Numbered from the stretch's first letter, positions 18,297-28,304 are shown. The stretch is 56,320 nt of DNA from an uncultured Lachnospiraceae bacterium (GCA_944380605.1 CALWIA010000011.1:1-56320); one strand, 5' to 3'. The notes: generated by a model not told the origin, from the sequence alone. A program made the numbers and translations.

Positions 18297-20111
18297 CTAT
18301 TCCTCATCCAGCTTCAATACGCTCATAAATGCCTTCTGCGGAATCTCCACGTTTCCCACCTGGCGCATCCGCTTCTTGCCTTCCTTCTGTTTCTCCAACA
18401 GTTTCTTCTTTCTGGTGATATCGCCGCCGTAGCACTTGGCCAGCACGTCCTTGCGCATGGCCTTTACCGTTTCTCTGGCGATGATCTTGCCGCCTATGGC
18501 CGCCTGTATGGGGATCTCAAACAGATGTCTGGGAATCTCCTCTTTCAGCTTCTCACACATCCTTCTGCCTCTTTCATAGGCGGAATCCTTGTGCACAATG
18601 AAGGACAGGGCGTCCACTTCCTCCCGGTTGATCAGGATGTCCAGTTTCACCAGTTCGGAGCGCTGGTATCCCTTGATCTCGTAGTCAAAAGAGGCGTAGC
18701 CCCGGGACCGGGATTTCAGCGCGTCAAAGAAATCGTAAATGATCTCATTTAACGGCAGTTCATAGCGCAGCATGGCCCGCGTGGTCTCCATATATTCCAT
18801 TCCCAGATAGACGCCTCTGCGCTCCTGGCACAGCGTCATAATGGGGCCTACAAATTCCGTGGTCACCATGATCTCGGCGCTGACAATGGGTTCCTCCATG
18901 TAGTCGATCTCCGTGGGATCCGGCATGTTGGAAGGGTTAGTCAGTTCCATGACCTCTCCGTTTTTCTTGTGAATCCGGTACACGACGCCGGGGGCGGTGG
19001 TCACCAGATCCAGGTTGTACTCCCGCTCCAGCCGCTCCTGGATAATCTCCAGGTGGAGAAGGCCCAAAAACCCGCAGCGGAAACCGAAGCCCAGGGCCAC
19101 GGAAGTCTCCGGTTCAAAGAACAGCGCGGCGTCGTTCAGCTGCAGCTTTTCCAGGGCGTCCCGCAGATCGTTGTACTTGGCTCCATCCGCCGGATATAGG
19201 CCGCAGTACACCATGGACGTGACTTTCTTATAGCCCGGCAGCGGTTTTTCACAAGGGTAATTTTTGTCGGTAATGGTATCGCCTACGGCGGTATCTTTTA
19301 CATTTTTGATACTGGCGGTGATATAACCCACCATGCCGGCGCTCAGCTCGTCGCAGGGAATAAACTGCCCTGCGCCGAAGTAGCCTACTTCCACCACTTC
19401 CTCTTCCGCGCCGGTGGCCATCATGCGGATCACGGTGCCCTTGCGCACCCGTCCCTCCTTCACCCGGCAGAACACGATCACGCCTTTGTAGGAATCATAG
19501 AGGGAGTCAAAAATCAGCGCCTGCAGCGGCGCGTCCGGATCTCCCGCGGGAGCCGGGATCTTTTCCACAATGGCCTCCAGCACCTGGTCCACATTGTATC
19601 CGGTTTTGGCCGAAATCCGCGGCGCGTCGTGGGCTTCCAGCCCGATCACGTCCTCGATTTCCGCCGCCACCCGGTCCGGGTCCGCGCTGGGCAGGTCCAC
19701 CTTGTTGATCACCGGAAAAACGTCCAGATCGTGGTCCAGCGCCAGGTAGACGTTGGCCAGGGTCTGCGCCTCGATGCCCTGCGCCGCGTCCACCACCAGA
19801 ATCGCTCCGTCGCAGGCCGCCAGACTTCTGGACACCTCGTAGTTGAAGTCCACATGTCCCGGCGTATCGATCAGGTTGAAAATATATTCCTCTCCATTTT
19901 TCGCCTTGTAGACGGTCCGCACCGCCTGGGCTTTAATAGTAATGCCCCGTTCCCGTTCCAGGTCCATGTTGTCCAGTACCTGGGACTGCATCTCCCGGCT
20001 GGTGAGAAGGCCGGTCATCTCAATGATCCGGTCCGCCAGCGTGGATTTGCCGTGGTCGATATGGGCGATAATACAAAAGTTGCGGATTTTGCTTTGGTCT
20101 ACAGCTGCCAT
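18297..20111 (-). CDS. lepA: Elongation factor 4 (LepA)
   Basis: A 604-residue ribosome-associated GTPase. G1 is AHIDHGKST (16-24), G3 DTPGHVDF, G4 NKVDLP; the EF4-specific C-terminal domain ends [17 protein letters not shown] followed by [15 protein letters not shown]. Length and order fit EF4 (back-translocase). It sits between spoIIP and hemW. A promoter lies just upstream at 20184-20212. Confidence 0.98.
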   Translation of the reverse strand: MAAVDQSKIRNFCIIAHIDHGKSTLADRIIEMTGLLTSREMQSQVLDNMDLERERGITIKAQAVRTVYKAKNGEEYIFNLIDTPGHVDFNYEVSRSLAACDGAILVVDAAQGIEAQTLANVYLALDHDLDVFPVINKVDLPSADPDRVAAEIEDVIGLEAHDAPRISAKTGYNVDQVLEAIVEKIPAPAGDPDAPLQALIFDSLYDSYKGVIVFCRVKEGRVRKGTVIRMMATGAEEEVVEVGYFGAGQFIPCDELSAGMVGYITASIKNVKDTAVGDTITDKNYPCEKPLPGYKKVTSMVYCGLYPADGAKYNDLRDALEKLQLNDAALFFEPETSVALGFGFRCGFLGLLHLEIIQERLEREYNLDLVTTAPGVVYRIHKKNGEVMELTNPSNMPDPTEIDYMEEPIVSAEIMVTTEFVGPIMTLCQERRGVYLGMEYMETTRAMLRYELPLNEIIYDFFDALKSRSRGYASFDYEIKGYQRSELVKLDILINREEVDALSFIVHKDSAYERGRRMCEKLKEEIPRHLFEIPIQAAIGGKIIARETVKAMRKDVLAKCYGGDITRKKKLLEKQKEGKKRMRQVGNVEIPQKAFMSVLKLDEE

Positions 20112-20143
20112 GTATGATCCTTTCTTTTTTCCTTCTGAAACAG

Positions 20144-20164
20144 GAACCCCGGCCGGCGGGGTTC
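20144..20164 (-). terminator. Weak hairpin between spoIIP and lepA
   Basis: Minus-strand GAACCCC/GGGGTTC stem with 7-base GC loop. It lacks a clean T tract (CTGTTTC follows), so it is at best a partial terminator or a leader structure in the lepA transcript. Confidence 0.35.
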
Positions 20165-20183
20165 TCCGACTTTGCCTTTAGAA

Positions 20184-20212
20184 AATATATCATTTTTTCC
20201 CCATCCTTGCAA
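20184..20212 (-). promoter_or_regulatory. Promoter of lepA-hemW
   Basis: TTGCAA (20207-20212), 17-base spacer, TATATT (20184-20189) on the minus strand, 73 bases before lepA. It would let lepA-hemW be made in growth, independently of sporulation genes upstream. Confidence 0.6.
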
Positions 20213-20227
20213 CTGTTCCTTCTATAT

Positions 20228-21553
20228 TTACTGTCCCCTCAGCACCATATCCAGCAGTTCTGCCAGCGGCTCCATGGCGTTTCTGGCCTCTTCGTAGGTA
20301 TTGGTCTGGGCGCCCGCCTCGATCAGAGAGGAGCGTGGGCGCAGATGGAGGTTGTAGCGCAGGCCTTTCAGATAGATATTTCTGGTAAATCCGGGGAAAT
20401 AGGCCGCCGCGTTCAGCTGCATCTGCAGGCTGAAGGCCAGATTATCTTCTTTGTAGGGATTGGGCAGATACTCAATGGGCCCCTCCGGCGTCTGGCTCAT
20501 GCCGTTGAAAAACATGATCTTTGCCGTCGGCTTCCCGTTTACCTCCGTCACCATATGTACGCTTTCATCCACCCCGTCCCGGTGCAGGTCCAGCACCACT
20601 TCAATGGAAGGATTCTGCTGGAGGATTCCCGTCACTCCTTCCAGGGCGTAGTTGTAGGCATGGCTGCGGTCCAGCTTCCCGTCCACCAGATCATACACCG
20701 ACGTATCGTGGAGCACCCGGTATCCCTTGGCTTCCAGCAGTTCTGCCAGATAGCTTCCGGCGCCCACCACGGTGGCATCCGGCTGGTCCGGCCCGTAATC
20801 CGCATAGGTTTCCTGGGAATGGGTGTGATAAATCAGAATCTGCGGGCCGCTTCCTTCCATGTCTATGGACAGATCCTCGGACAGCAGCCGTTCCGCCTGC
20901 ATCTCTTCCCGGCGGGCAGTGGTGGAGGTGTGCACGCTGTAAAAATTCTGCATGAGAAAATCGTAGTCTTCCAGCTGTTCCACCATATACGCGGTGCCCA
21001 GCACCGGCAAGTCCCAGGAGGTGCGGTAGGCCGGCGTCCAGAGGCGCTCCCCCGACGGCAGCGCTCCCGCATCCTCTGCCGGCTCCGGCCCATCCGTTTC
21101 TTTCGTCTCCCCCGACGGCGTTTGTTCCGGTTCTGCAGTCTTTCCATGCCCAGCATCCGGAGACAGCAGAAAAGAAGCCTCTTTGCGCAGCCGCTCCTCC
21201 TCCAGGTATGCCAGAAACGAAGGGTCCTGGCTGTACGGGTTCTGGTTTTCCGCTGCCGGCCATTCCTGTCCTGCCGCCGGCAGCAGCAGGCGCAGTCCCG
21301 CGTCCAGCCAGGTTTCTTCTCCCTTTCCGCTTCCAGCCGCGTCCGCCGCCGGGAGACTCCTCGACAGCCAGTCCGCCAGCATCTCCGCCGCGTACCGGCG
21401 CGCCAGATCCGGCATCCTCTGCTGCCCAGGCCCCGATCCTGCCTTTTCCAAACCGTACCGCGCCGCCAGCGCCAGGCCCAGACCCATTCCCGCCGCCAGC
21501 ATGCTTCTCTTCAGAAGAACTTCCACTCGCCTGCGTGTTTTCACGGCGGCCAT
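20228..21553 (-). CDS. spoIIP: Stage II sporulation protein P
   Basis: About 441 residues from ATG 21553 (MAAVKTRRRVEVLLKRSML); an alternative GTG three codons later is possible because AGGAG is very close to the ATG. An N-terminal membrane anchor (about 18-35) is followed by a low-complexity linker rich in Glu/Pro (about 150-195) and the SpoIIP amidase/endopeptidase domain with IYHTHSQETY and VLDLHRDGVDES. SpoIIP cuts peptidoglycan with SpoIID during engulfment. It directly follows gpr, the conserved order in spore formers. Confidence 0.95.
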   Translation of the reverse strand: MAAVKTRRRVEVLLKRSMLAAGMGLGLALAARYGLEKAGSGPGQQRMPDLARRYAAEMLADWLSRSLPAADAAGSGKGEETWLDAGLRLLLPAAGQEWPAAENQNPYSQDPSFLAYLEEERLRKEASFLLSPDAGHGKTAEPEQTPSGETKETDGPEPAEDAGALPSGERLWTPAYRTSWDLPVLGTAYMVEQLEDYDFLMQNFYSVHTSTTARREEMQAERLLSEDLSIDMEGSGPQILIYHTHSQETYADYGPDQPDATVVGAGSYLAELLEAKGYRVLHDTSVYDLVDGKLDRSHAYNYALEGVTGILQQNPSIEVVLDLHRDGVDESVHMVTEVNGKPTAKIMFFNGMSQTPEGPIEYLPNPYKEDNLAFSLQMQLNAAAYFPGFTRNIYLKGLRYNLHLRPRSSLIEAGAQTNTYEEARNAMEPLAELLDMVLRGQ

Positions 21554-21639
21554 CGGCTCCTTTCCCGCGCCTTCGCGCTCCCGCAATCCTCATACAGGCA
21601 AGCCTGCATCGGATTGCGGACCGTTTGACTCTGGTATCA

Positions 21640-22638
21640 TCATATGTGTATTCCCGGGCTGTTTTGACTGGTTTGGGGGCAAAAGGCCAGGTGAATGGCT
21701 TCTGCCAGTATGACGCCCAGTTTTTGTATGGTCTGGTCGATGTCGGGGGGCGTGACATAGAGGCTTCCGAATTCCGGTTCCAGCAGTTCCCGGATCAGCT
21801 GATACTGCTGGTCGGGGTCCAGGCTTTCCAGAAAGTCGCCGGCTTCTTTGGTCTCCATGGCGCTGGCCAGGGTCTGAATCAGCGCGGAAATGGTATCGTG
21901 AACGATGGCCGCCGCTCCCACCACGGTGGGTACGCCTATGGCGATCACCGGAACGCCCAGGCTCTCCCGGGTCAGGCCATGGCGGTGGTTCCCTACGCCG
22001 GAGCCGGGATGAATCCCGGTGTCCGTCAGCTGTACGGTGGTCCCCAGCCGCCGGATGCTGCGGGCCGCCAGCGCGTCGATGGCTATCACCAGATCCGGTC
22101 CGGTCTCCTCCACAACGCCTTTGAGAATTTCTGCCGTCTCCATGCCGGTCTGGGCCATGACCCCCGGCACAATGCCGCTGATCACCGCCTGGTCCGGCAG
22201 TTGCCCGGTACGGGGCGGTTCTTCCAGATTCCGGTTCACCCGCAGATGGTTTAACGTCTCCGGCCCCAGCGCGTCCGGCGTCACCGAAGGATTTCCCAGT
22301 CCGGTAACCAGCAGATGCAGCGGCCCAGCCGCCGGCAGCAGATGTTTTTTCCGCATTTCCCCGGTCAGCCGCCGCAGCTGTTCTGCCAGTTCTTCCGAAA
22401 CCTCCCGGCAGTACGCCTCGTTTCCCCCGGCAATGCACCGGGCCTCTATGGTCAGGTACGTTCCCTTTGCCTTTCCCATGGCTCTGGCCCCTTCCTGGTC
22501 CAGGATTACCACTTCCGTCAGCTTGATGGCGCTGTCCGCCTTTCTCCATTCCCGCAAGGATACCCCTGTCACTTCTCCCCCTCTGCCGGGGAAACTTTCT
22601 TTTTCTTCTACCGCCAGATCGGTCCGGATTTCAAACAT
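21640..22638 (-). CDS. gpr: Germination protease GPR
   Basis: About 332 residues started at ATG 22638 (MFEIRTDLAVEEKESF), 8 bases after AGGAGG; the ATG at 22644 is too close to that site. The N-terminal FEIRTDLA resembles the SASP cleavage sequence and the GPR propeptide junction. The core has VTGLGNPSVTPDALGP and AIDALAARSIRRLGTTVQL, typical of the A25 peptidase family. GPR degrades small acid-soluble spore proteins on germination and is made in the forespore; I did not find a convincing sigma-G promoter. Confidence 0.97.
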   Translation of the reverse strand: MFEIRTDLAVEEKESFPGRGGEVTGVSLREWRKADSAIKLTEVVILDQEGARAMGKAKGTYLTIEARCIAGGNEAYCREVSEELAEQLRRLTGEMRKKHLLPAAGPLHLLVTGLGNPSVTPDALGPETLNHLRVNRNLEEPPRTGQLPDQAVISGIVPGVMAQTGMETAEILKGVVEETGPDLVIAIDALAARSIRRLGTTVQLTDTGIHPGSGVGNHRHGLTRESLGVPVIAIGVPTVVGAAAIVHDTISALIQTLASAMETKEAGDFLESLDPDQQYQLIRELLEPEFGSLYVTPPDIDQTIQKLGVILAEAIHLAFCPQTSQNSPGIHI

Positions 22639-22716
22639 CCTCATGCCCTCCTGTTGTCACTGCCGTTCTCACTGTTTTCCGGTAACATTTTTTCCCAAAA
22701 AACCGGGAAATATGTA

Positions 22717-22745
22717 TTGACATTCAAAGGCAGATTGGATAGAAT
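22717..22745 (+). promoter_or_regulatory. Promoter of rpsT
   Basis: TTGACA (22717-22722), 17-base spacer, TAGAAT (22740-22745), about 90 bases before the rpsT start. Strong consensus, as expected for a ribosomal protein gene; the leader could host autogenous control. Confidence 0.8.
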
Positions 22746-22833
22746 AATATAGCATGTTTACATTGAACTGACCGTGTCCAGGCTTTGATGCAAACCAGAG
22801 AATAAACTTATTATTTTATCGGAGGTGTACAGA

Positions 22834-23097
22834 TTGGCTAACATTAAATCTGCTAAGAAGAGAATTTTAGTGACCGAGACCAAGGCTGCCAGAAACAAAG
22901 CCATCCGGTCCAAAGTGAAAACCATGATGAAAAAGGTGGATGCCGCGGTTGCTGCCGGTGACAAGGCTGCTGCACAGGTTTGCCTGACCGCTGCGATTTC
23001 CGAGATTGAGAAGGCTGCTTCCAAGGGCGTATATCATGCCAACAATGCGTCCCGGAAAGTTTCCAAGCTCAGCAAAGCCGTAAATTCTATGGCTTAA
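22834..23097 (+). CDS. rpsT: Ribosomal protein S20
   Basis: An 87-residue basic helical protein of the 30S subunit that binds 16S rRNA. I start it at TTG 22834 (reads MANIKSAKKRILVTE), 8 bases after GGAGG; the family starts MANIKSAKKR, so the upstream ATG at 22825 in the same frame is not the start. E. coli rpsT also uses a non-ATG start linked to autoregulation. It is divergent from gpr and convergent with holA, with its own promoter and terminator. Confidence 0.97.
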   Translation: MANIKSAKKRILVTETKAARNKAIRSKVKTMMKKVDAAVAAGDKAAAQVCLTAAISEIEKAASKGVYHANNASRKVSKLSKAVNSMA

Positions 23098-23131
23098 TCA
23101 ATTGCCTGCATAATATAAACGACGAAATGAT

Positions 23132-23179
23132 AAATCCCGCAAAGCTGTTTGGTGTGTCGGCTCTGCGGGATTTTTGTTT
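23132..23179 (+). terminator. Terminator of rpsT
   Basis: Perfect 10-bp stem AAATCCCGCA/TGCGGGATTT (23132-23141 and 23164-23173) followed by TTTTTG. It also touches the 3' end of the convergent holA gene and may work in both directions. Confidence 0.85.
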
Positions 23180-24185
23180 ACCGATTCTGTTTTAACGGCT
23201 GCGGCTCTGTCTGCCACTGCCGGGCAATCAGCAGTTCCACTGCCAGACGTTCGTGCAGGCGTCCGGTCTTCACCGCCTCCTCCATCTCCGCGCAGAACTC
23301 CACGCAGGAGAGGATCTGCTCCCGTGTAAAACCGCGGGCCTGGGGCATGACCTTTCCCACCACAAACGGCTGCATCTTCAGCCGCGACGCAATGGTCTGC
23401 CGGTCCATGCCCTGGGCCATCAGTTCCTTCACCTGGAGAATCTGGTTGAACTGCCGGGCAATCAAAAACAGAATCCGCATCGGCGGCTCCTTCAGCGTCA
23501 GCAAATCCTCATACAGTTCCATAGCCTCCCGGGTCCGCCGGTTTACGATATGGGACACCATCTCGAAAATCCGGCTGGTGATCCGCTCCGTGCAGATATC
23601 CTCCACATCCTGGTCCGTAATCACCTCCCGGCCCATGGTATAACTGATCAACTTTTCCAGTTCCATCCGGATGTTTTCCATATCGTCTCCGGTTTTGGCC
23701 AGAAACCGCTCCATGGTGCGGCCCGTAATTTTCTTTCCTTCTCTGGACAGAATGCCTCCGGCCCAGGCCGCCAGCTGTCCGGCGTCCTGCCGCTCCAGTT
23801 CGGCGGCGTACCCCAGTTCTTTTACCTTCTTGTACAGCCGGCTTCGCTTGTCCACCTCCGATTCCGAAAAAATCATACAGGTGGTGTCCGGCATCTGCGG
23901 CAGATACTCCACCAGAGGCTCCGCCCCGCTTCCCTTAAACAGCCCGCTGTCTTCCACCACAATCAGGCGCCGGTCCGCGAAAAAGGGCATGGTATCCGCC
24001 AGACTGATGACCTCCTTCAGATCCAGCCCCTTGCCTTCAAAGGTATGGACATTCATGGTATCCTCGCCGGCAATGGCCTCTTTCAGCCGGTTTTTATAGC
24101 TTCTTTTCAGAAACGCCTCTTCCCCGAACAGCAGATATACCCGCCGGAAATTTCCTGTTTTCAGATCCTGATTCAATGTTTTCAT
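23178..24185 (-). CDS. holA: DNA polymerase III delta subunit
   Basis: A 335-residue clamp-loader subunit. It begins MKTLNQDLKTGNFRRVYLLFGEEAFLK, the typical N-terminal P-loop-like region (without a working Walker A), followed by the AAA+ lid and the C-terminal collar domain (KTGDDMENIRMELEKLISY, RQFNQILQVKELM). It loads the beta clamp onto DNA together with tau and delta'. It lies 15 bases downstream of sdaAA and is likely transcribed with the genes upstream. Gene order rpsT-holA is common in Firmicutes. Confidence 0.96.
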   Translation of the reverse strand: MKTLNQDLKTGNFRRVYLLFGEEAFLKRSYKNRLKEAIAGEDTMNVHTFEGKGLDLKEVISLADTMPFFADRRLIVVEDSGLFKGSGAEPLVEYLPQMPDTTCMIFSESEVDKRSRLYKKVKELGYAAELERQDAGQLAAWAGGILSREGKKITGRTMERFLAKTGDDMENIRMELEKLISYTMGREVITDQDVEDICTERITSRIFEMVSHIVNRRTREAMELYEDLLTLKEPPMRILFLIARQFNQILQVKELMAQGMDRQTIASRLKMQPFVVGKVMPQARGFTREQILSCVEFCAEMEEAVKTGRLHERLAVELLIARQWQTEPQPLKQNR

Positions 24186-24200
24186 TCCGTTTCTTCTCCC

Positions 24201-25088
24201 TTACGGACACGGCAGGCCCATGGATTTGGCGTACCGGCAGCCGCTGGGCGCGGCGGCGCATCCGCCCATGGCCGTCTCCCGCAGCTCCGGCGGCAGTTTT
24301 CTGCCTGTGGCGTACATGACGCCCAGCATTTCGTCAAAAGGAATCGGCTGCCGGATCCCCGCCAGCGCCAGTTCCGCCGCCGTCAGCGCGTTGGCGGCTC
24401 CCGCCGCGTTGCGCCCCTGACAGGGACATTCCACCAGACCGCCGATGGGATCGCATACCAGTCCCAGCATGTGCATCAGCGCGGCGCTGGCGGCTTCCAG
24501 ACACTGACCGGGACTTCCCCCCATCAGCTGCACCGCCGCCGACGCCGCCATGGCCGAAGCCACGCCCACCTCCGCCTGGCAGCCGCCTACCGCTCCCGCC
24601 ACCGTAGCGTTGCGCATCGCCAGATAGCCAATGGCGCCGGCGTTGAACAGCCCCTCGGTCAGCTGCGCGTCCGACAAGCCGTACACGTCCTGCATCGCCA
24701 GCAGCACCCCCGGCACCACGCCGGAGGCCCCGGCGGTGGGAGCCGCCACAATCAGCCCCATGGAGGCGTTGACCTCCAGCGTAGCCATGGCGTAAGCCGC
24801 CGCCCGGTTCAGCATGCCGCCGCACAGGCTCTTTCCCTCTTCCCGCAGGCGGTTCAGCTTCCGCGCCTCTCCGCCGATCAGTCCTCCCACAGACTTTCTG
24901 GGGGCCTGAAGCGGCGTCCGGCAGGATTCCTTCATAATCTTCAGCACTTTCCGCATCCGCCGCATGCCTTCTTCCGGCTCCAGTTCGCCCTGTGCCCATT
25001 CCCTCCGCTTCATCGCCTCAGAAATGGCGCAGTTTTGCTCCTGGCACAGCTGCAGCAGTTCCTTTCCGTTTTTAAAATCCGTTTCCAC
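24201..25088 (-). CDS. sdaAA: L-serine dehydratase, iron-sulfur alpha subunit
   Basis: A 295-residue subunit that deaminates L-serine to pyruvate and ammonia. Cysteines suited to the [4Fe-4S] cluster occur in VCDPIGGLVECPCQGRNAA and near the C-terminus (PSGCRYAKSMGLPCP). The conserved GASGVVPGVLLAMQ and GAVGGCQAEVGVASAMA are present. The beta subunit gene lies 30 bases upstream, the usual two-gene form of Clostridia. Confidence 0.96.
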   Translation of the reverse strand: METDFKNGKELLQLCQEQNCAISEAMKRREWAQGELEPEEGMRRMRKVLKIMKESCRTPLQAPRKSVGGLIGGEARKLNRLREEGKSLCGGMLNRAAAYAMATLEVNASMGLIVAAPTAGASGVVPGVLLAMQDVYGLSDAQLTEGLFNAGAIGYLAMRNATVAGAVGGCQAEVGVASAMAASAAVQLMGGSPGQCLEAASAALMHMLGLVCDPIGGLVECPCQGRNAAGAANALTAAELALAGIRQPIPFDEMLGVMYATGRKLPPELRETAMGGCAAAPSGCRYAKSMGLPCP

Positions 25089-25118
25089 GATTCCGCGCCT
25101 CCTTGCTCTGTCCCTGTC

Positions 25119-25787
25119 CTAGCGGCGCAGCAGCATCACGTCCCGGACGCAGGGATGATTCCGGATGTCCTCCGCCGCTTTCGCGGGAATCTGCCCGTCC
25201 AGTTCCACAACGCTGCAGGCCATGCTGCCCCGGGACTCCCGGAACAGCTTCATAAACGCGATATTGGCGCCGGCTTCGCTGAGGCACCGGGTAATGTGGG
25301 CCGCGGCCCCCGGCTTGTCCTCATGCATCACCACGATGGTCTCATACTCGCCCGTAATGTCCACTTCCGCCTCATTGATCCGGGTAATCCGGACCTTGCC
25401 GCCCCCCAGAGACTCGCCCCGGATCCGCATCACCCGGCCGTCTTCGCTGGTAATCACCATATCCGCCGTGTTGGGATGGAGATCCGTCTCCGTCCGGTCC
25501 GGCACAAAGGAGTACTCCAGGCCGATGCGGTCGGCAATAGCAAAGGAATCGGGAATCCGCCGGTCGTCCGGGCGAAACCCCATAATACCGCCCAGCAGCG
25601 CCCGGTCCGTGCCGTGCCCCTGATAGGTCCTGGCAAAAGAACCGTAGAGAATAAACTCCACCCGCTTCAGTTTTCCCACCGCCAGGCCCCGGGCCAGGCG
25701 GGCCATGGAAACGGCTCCCGCCGTATGGGAACTGGAAGGGCCGATCATATTGGGCCCCAGAACGTCAAATACACTGATCCATGACAT
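25119..25787 (-). CDS. sdaAB: L-serine dehydratase, iron-sulfur beta subunit
   Basis: A 222-residue subunit started at ATG 25787 (MSWISVFDVLGPNMIGPSSSH) with AGGAG 8 bases upstream; the longer frame to 25892 is an overlap into comEC. The GPSSSHTAGAVSMARLA motif is characteristic. The C-terminal ~75 residues form an ACT domain (ETIVVMHEDKPGAAAHITR), probably the serine-sensing site. It follows comEC by about 28 bases and precedes sdaAA. Confidence 0.95.
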   Translation of the reverse strand: MSWISVFDVLGPNMIGPSSSHTAGAVSMARLARGLAVGKLKRVEFILYGSFARTYQGHGTDRALLGGIMGFRPDDRRIPDSFAIADRIGLEYSFVPDRTETDLHPNTADMVITSEDGRVMRIRGESLGGGKVRITRINEAEVDITGEYETIVVMHEDKPGAAAHITRCLSEAGANIAFMKLFRESRGSMACSVVELDGQIPAKAAEDIRNHPCVRDVMLLRR

Positions 25788-25815
25788 GGCAATCACTCCT
25801 GTGGAATCTGATCTT

Positions 25816-28260
25816 TTATTGAAATGCGCCGGCGGACTCCGGCCCCTGCCGGAAGGTCCGCGCCCAGACCTTTTGTCCGTCGGAAAACACAAAGACGGCG
25901 CCCTGTTCCATGGTCTGAAACACCCGGACTCCCTGCCGCCCCAGGCGTTCCAGCACCTCCGGCGACGGATGGCCGTAGGAATTGTCCCGGCCGCAGGAAA
26001 TCACCGCCCAAACCGGAGAAACCTCTGCCAGAAACGCCTCTCCTGAAGAAGCCGCCGATCCGTGGTGCGCCGCCTTCAGCATCTGCACCGGACGGCTCAG
26101 GCGCAGGCCTGGCTCCGTCTGCTGCCGCTTCAGCCACTCCCCCTCGCCTTCCTGGCTCATATCGCCGGTCAGCAGCAGGCAGGCATTTCCGTAAGAAGCT
26201 TCCAGAAGCAGGGAATGGGCATTGCGGTCCTCTGCCGCTTCCGGACTGCCTGCGTACAGGCAGCGCAGCCGAAGGTCTCCCGCTTCTAGGATATCCCCTT
26301 CCCGCACCCACCATACGCCGGTTCCCGCCTGCTCTGCCAGCCTGGTCAGTTCCTCATAGGCCTCGTCTCCCTGTCCCAGCCAGGGCAGCGCCAGATGCCG
26401 GATGCGGATGCCGCAGTCCGCTTCCAGCAGATATTCCAGGCCGGAAATATGGTCCTGGTCCGCGTGGCTGACCACCGCGCAGTCCACGGTGCTGACGCCC
26501 AGGCTTTTCAGATACGGCTCCAGAATATCCTTTCCCAGGTCTTTCCGGTCGGAGCTTCCCGCGTCGGACAGCACCACACCTTCCGCCGTCCGCAGGCACA
26601 CCGCGTCTCCCTGCCCCACATCCAGAAACGCCGCTTCCAGCCCTTGCGGCGGCAGCGGCCGCAGCAGCAGGAAACCGGCGGGAAGCGCCGCGGCCAGCAC
26701 CGCCAGGCGGCGCAGCTGCCGTTTCAGGTCCGACTCCGGCTCTTTTCGCTTTTCCAGCCGCCATCGCCGCTCCCGCCGGTTTCTCCCGTGCCAGAACCAG
26801 GCCGCCGCCGCCCACAGCCCCGTATACAAAACCGCCTGCCAGAGGGCGGGCCGGCCGGTGATCAGAAGGGATCCCGGCAGACTGCCGAACCCCCGGCACA
26901 GCCAGCGGTACAGCGCCAGCACATAGTGGCCCGTACCCACGGCAAACCTTCCCGCCTCCGGCATCCAGAACCCCAGTCCGATGCCGGCCAGTCCGGAAGC
27001 CAGTACATAGCCCATCAGCGGAATCACCAGCAGATTCAGCACAATGCTGTAGGCCGGGTATTCAAAAAAATGCCAGGAAGTCATAGGGTAGGTCACTGCC
27101 TGCACGGCAATCCCAGCCGCCAGCGCGGGAATCAGGCGAACCGGCCCTTCCAGCCGCCGCGCCAGAATCCGCCCCAGGCCGTTTATGGCAATGACCGCGC
27201 CGAAAGAAAGCTGAAATCCGGCCTGAAACAGCAGGGAAGGAGAAGGCGCCAGCAGCAGCAGGGCGGCAGCGGACAAGGCGGACAGAGAATCGTAGGTCCT
27301 CCCCAGGCCGTCGGCGGCGAAGCGGAACAAAAGCATCAGCACCGCACGCACGGCGCTGGCGGAACCGCCGGTCAGCGTCCCGTAGCTGACGGTCACCGCG
27401 GCCCCTGCCGCCCCCGCCAGCTTCCTGCCGGCTCCTCCTCTGCGCAGCAGAAGATAAAATCCCTGGCCGATCATGGAGACGTGGAGCCCGCTGACCGCCA
27501 GCAGATGAGAAATCCCGTTTTCCTGATACAGCTTCTGGATTTCTTCCGGCAGCCGGCTTTTGTCGCCCAGCACCACCGCCTGAAAGACCCCCAGATCCTC
27601 CGGCCCGCAGATCTGCTCCAGCACGCGGCCCGCCTGCCGCCGCAGCCGGTACAGCGCATCGGGAAACCACCGGTACCCGCTGCCGGCCGGCTGCAGATGC
27701 CTGCCCTCCGCCCGGGCCCCGATGCCCAGGGCATAGTAATAGGCGCCGAAATCAAACTGGCCGGGATTGCCGGGAAGGGGAAAGGGCTCCGCCTCTCCCT
27801 GGAGCCGCACCTTCTGCCCGATATGCAGCTGGTCTTCCCAGTCTGGCAAATCCTTTAGTTCCTCCCAGGACACGTACACCAGCAGCCCTGGAAATTCCCC
27901 GCTGACGCCGCTGCCCCACAGCCGCGCTTCGCTCAGCTCCAGCGCCAGGGACCACTGGTTCTCTCCTATATCTTCCAGATACCCCTCTATCTCCAGGGGC
28001 ATCCCCAAAAGCGCCTCCGCCAGTTCCCGCTGCTGCCGCTGCGCCTGCTGGTCCTGCCGGCAGACAGCGGCGCCAAGCAGCACCAGAACCGGCACCGCGG
28101 CCCGCAGCCATCCGGCCCCTTTGGGGCGGAGCCATGCCAGCGCCGCCGCCCACGCCAGACAGAGAAGGGCCGCAGACACGGCCCCCAGATATCCCGGCAT
28201 CTGTGCGCACAGCTCTCCAAGCACAAAGCCTCCCGCTGCCCATACCAGCGGCCGGCTCAT
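25816..28260 (-). CDS. comEC: ComEC/Rec2 DNA-uptake channel
   Basis: An 814-residue membrane protein started at ATG 28260, GAGG 5 bases upstream; a GTG two codons earlier is less likely. Order: N-terminal membrane segments with the DUF4131/OB region, the Competence domain (GISHLLAVSGLHVSMIGQ, SYGTLTGGSASAVRA), then from about residue 540 a metallo-beta-lactamase domain with FLDVGQGDAV and HADQDHISGLEY. It carries single-stranded DNA across the membrane during transformation. No comEA is next to it; comEC here follows a GerMN lipoprotein gene. Confidence 0.95.
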   Translation of the reverse strand: MSRPLVWAAGGFVLGELCAQMPGYLGAVSAALLCLAWAAALAWLRPKGAGWLRAAVPVLVLLGAAVCRQDQQAQRQQRELAEALLGMPLEIEGYLEDIGENQWSLALELSEARLWGSGVSGEFPGLLVYVSWEELKDLPDWEDQLHIGQKVRLQGEAEPFPLPGNPGQFDFGAYYYALGIGARAEGRHLQPAGSGYRWFPDALYRLRRQAGRVLEQICGPEDLGVFQAVVLGDKSRLPEEIQKLYQENGISHLLAVSGLHVSMIGQGFYLLLRRGGAGRKLAGAAGAAVTVSYGTLTGGSASAVRAVLMLLFRFAADGLGRTYDSLSALSAAALLLLAPSPSLLFQAGFQLSFGAVIAINGLGRILARRLEGPVRLIPALAAGIAVQAVTYPMTSWHFFEYPAYSIVLNLLVIPLMGYVLASGLAGIGLGFWMPEAGRFAVGTGHYVLALYRWLCRGFGSLPGSLLITGRPALWQAVLYTGLWAAAAWFWHGRNRRERRWRLEKRKEPESDLKRQLRRLAVLAAALPAGFLLLRPLPPQGLEAAFLDVGQGDAVCLRTAEGVVLSDAGSSDRKDLGKDILEPYLKSLGVSTVDCAVVSHADQDHISGLEYLLEADCGIRIRHLALPWLGQGDEAYEELTRLAEQAGTGVWWVREGDILEAGDLRLRCLYAGSPEAAEDRNAHSLLLEASYGNACLLLTGDMSQEGEGEWLKRQQTEPGLRLSRPVQMLKAAHHGSAASSGEAFLAEVSPVWAVISCGRDNSYGHPSPEVLERLGRQGVRVFQTMEQGAVFVFSDGQKVWARTFRQGPESAGAFQ

Positions 28261-28304
28261 ACGCACCTCTTTCCGCGGCAGACCTGCCGCCGCGCTTTTC
28301 TCCT

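Noticed and set aside
22645..22716. sigma-G promoter for gpr
   Set aside because: A GAATG -35-like element is present, but no CATnnTA-type -10 lies at the right distance.
23253..25784. 843-codon open frame on the plus strand
   Set aside because: It lies opposite holA, sdaAA and sdaAB, has no family motifs, and is Arg/His/Pro-rich as expected from antisense of GC-rich genes.
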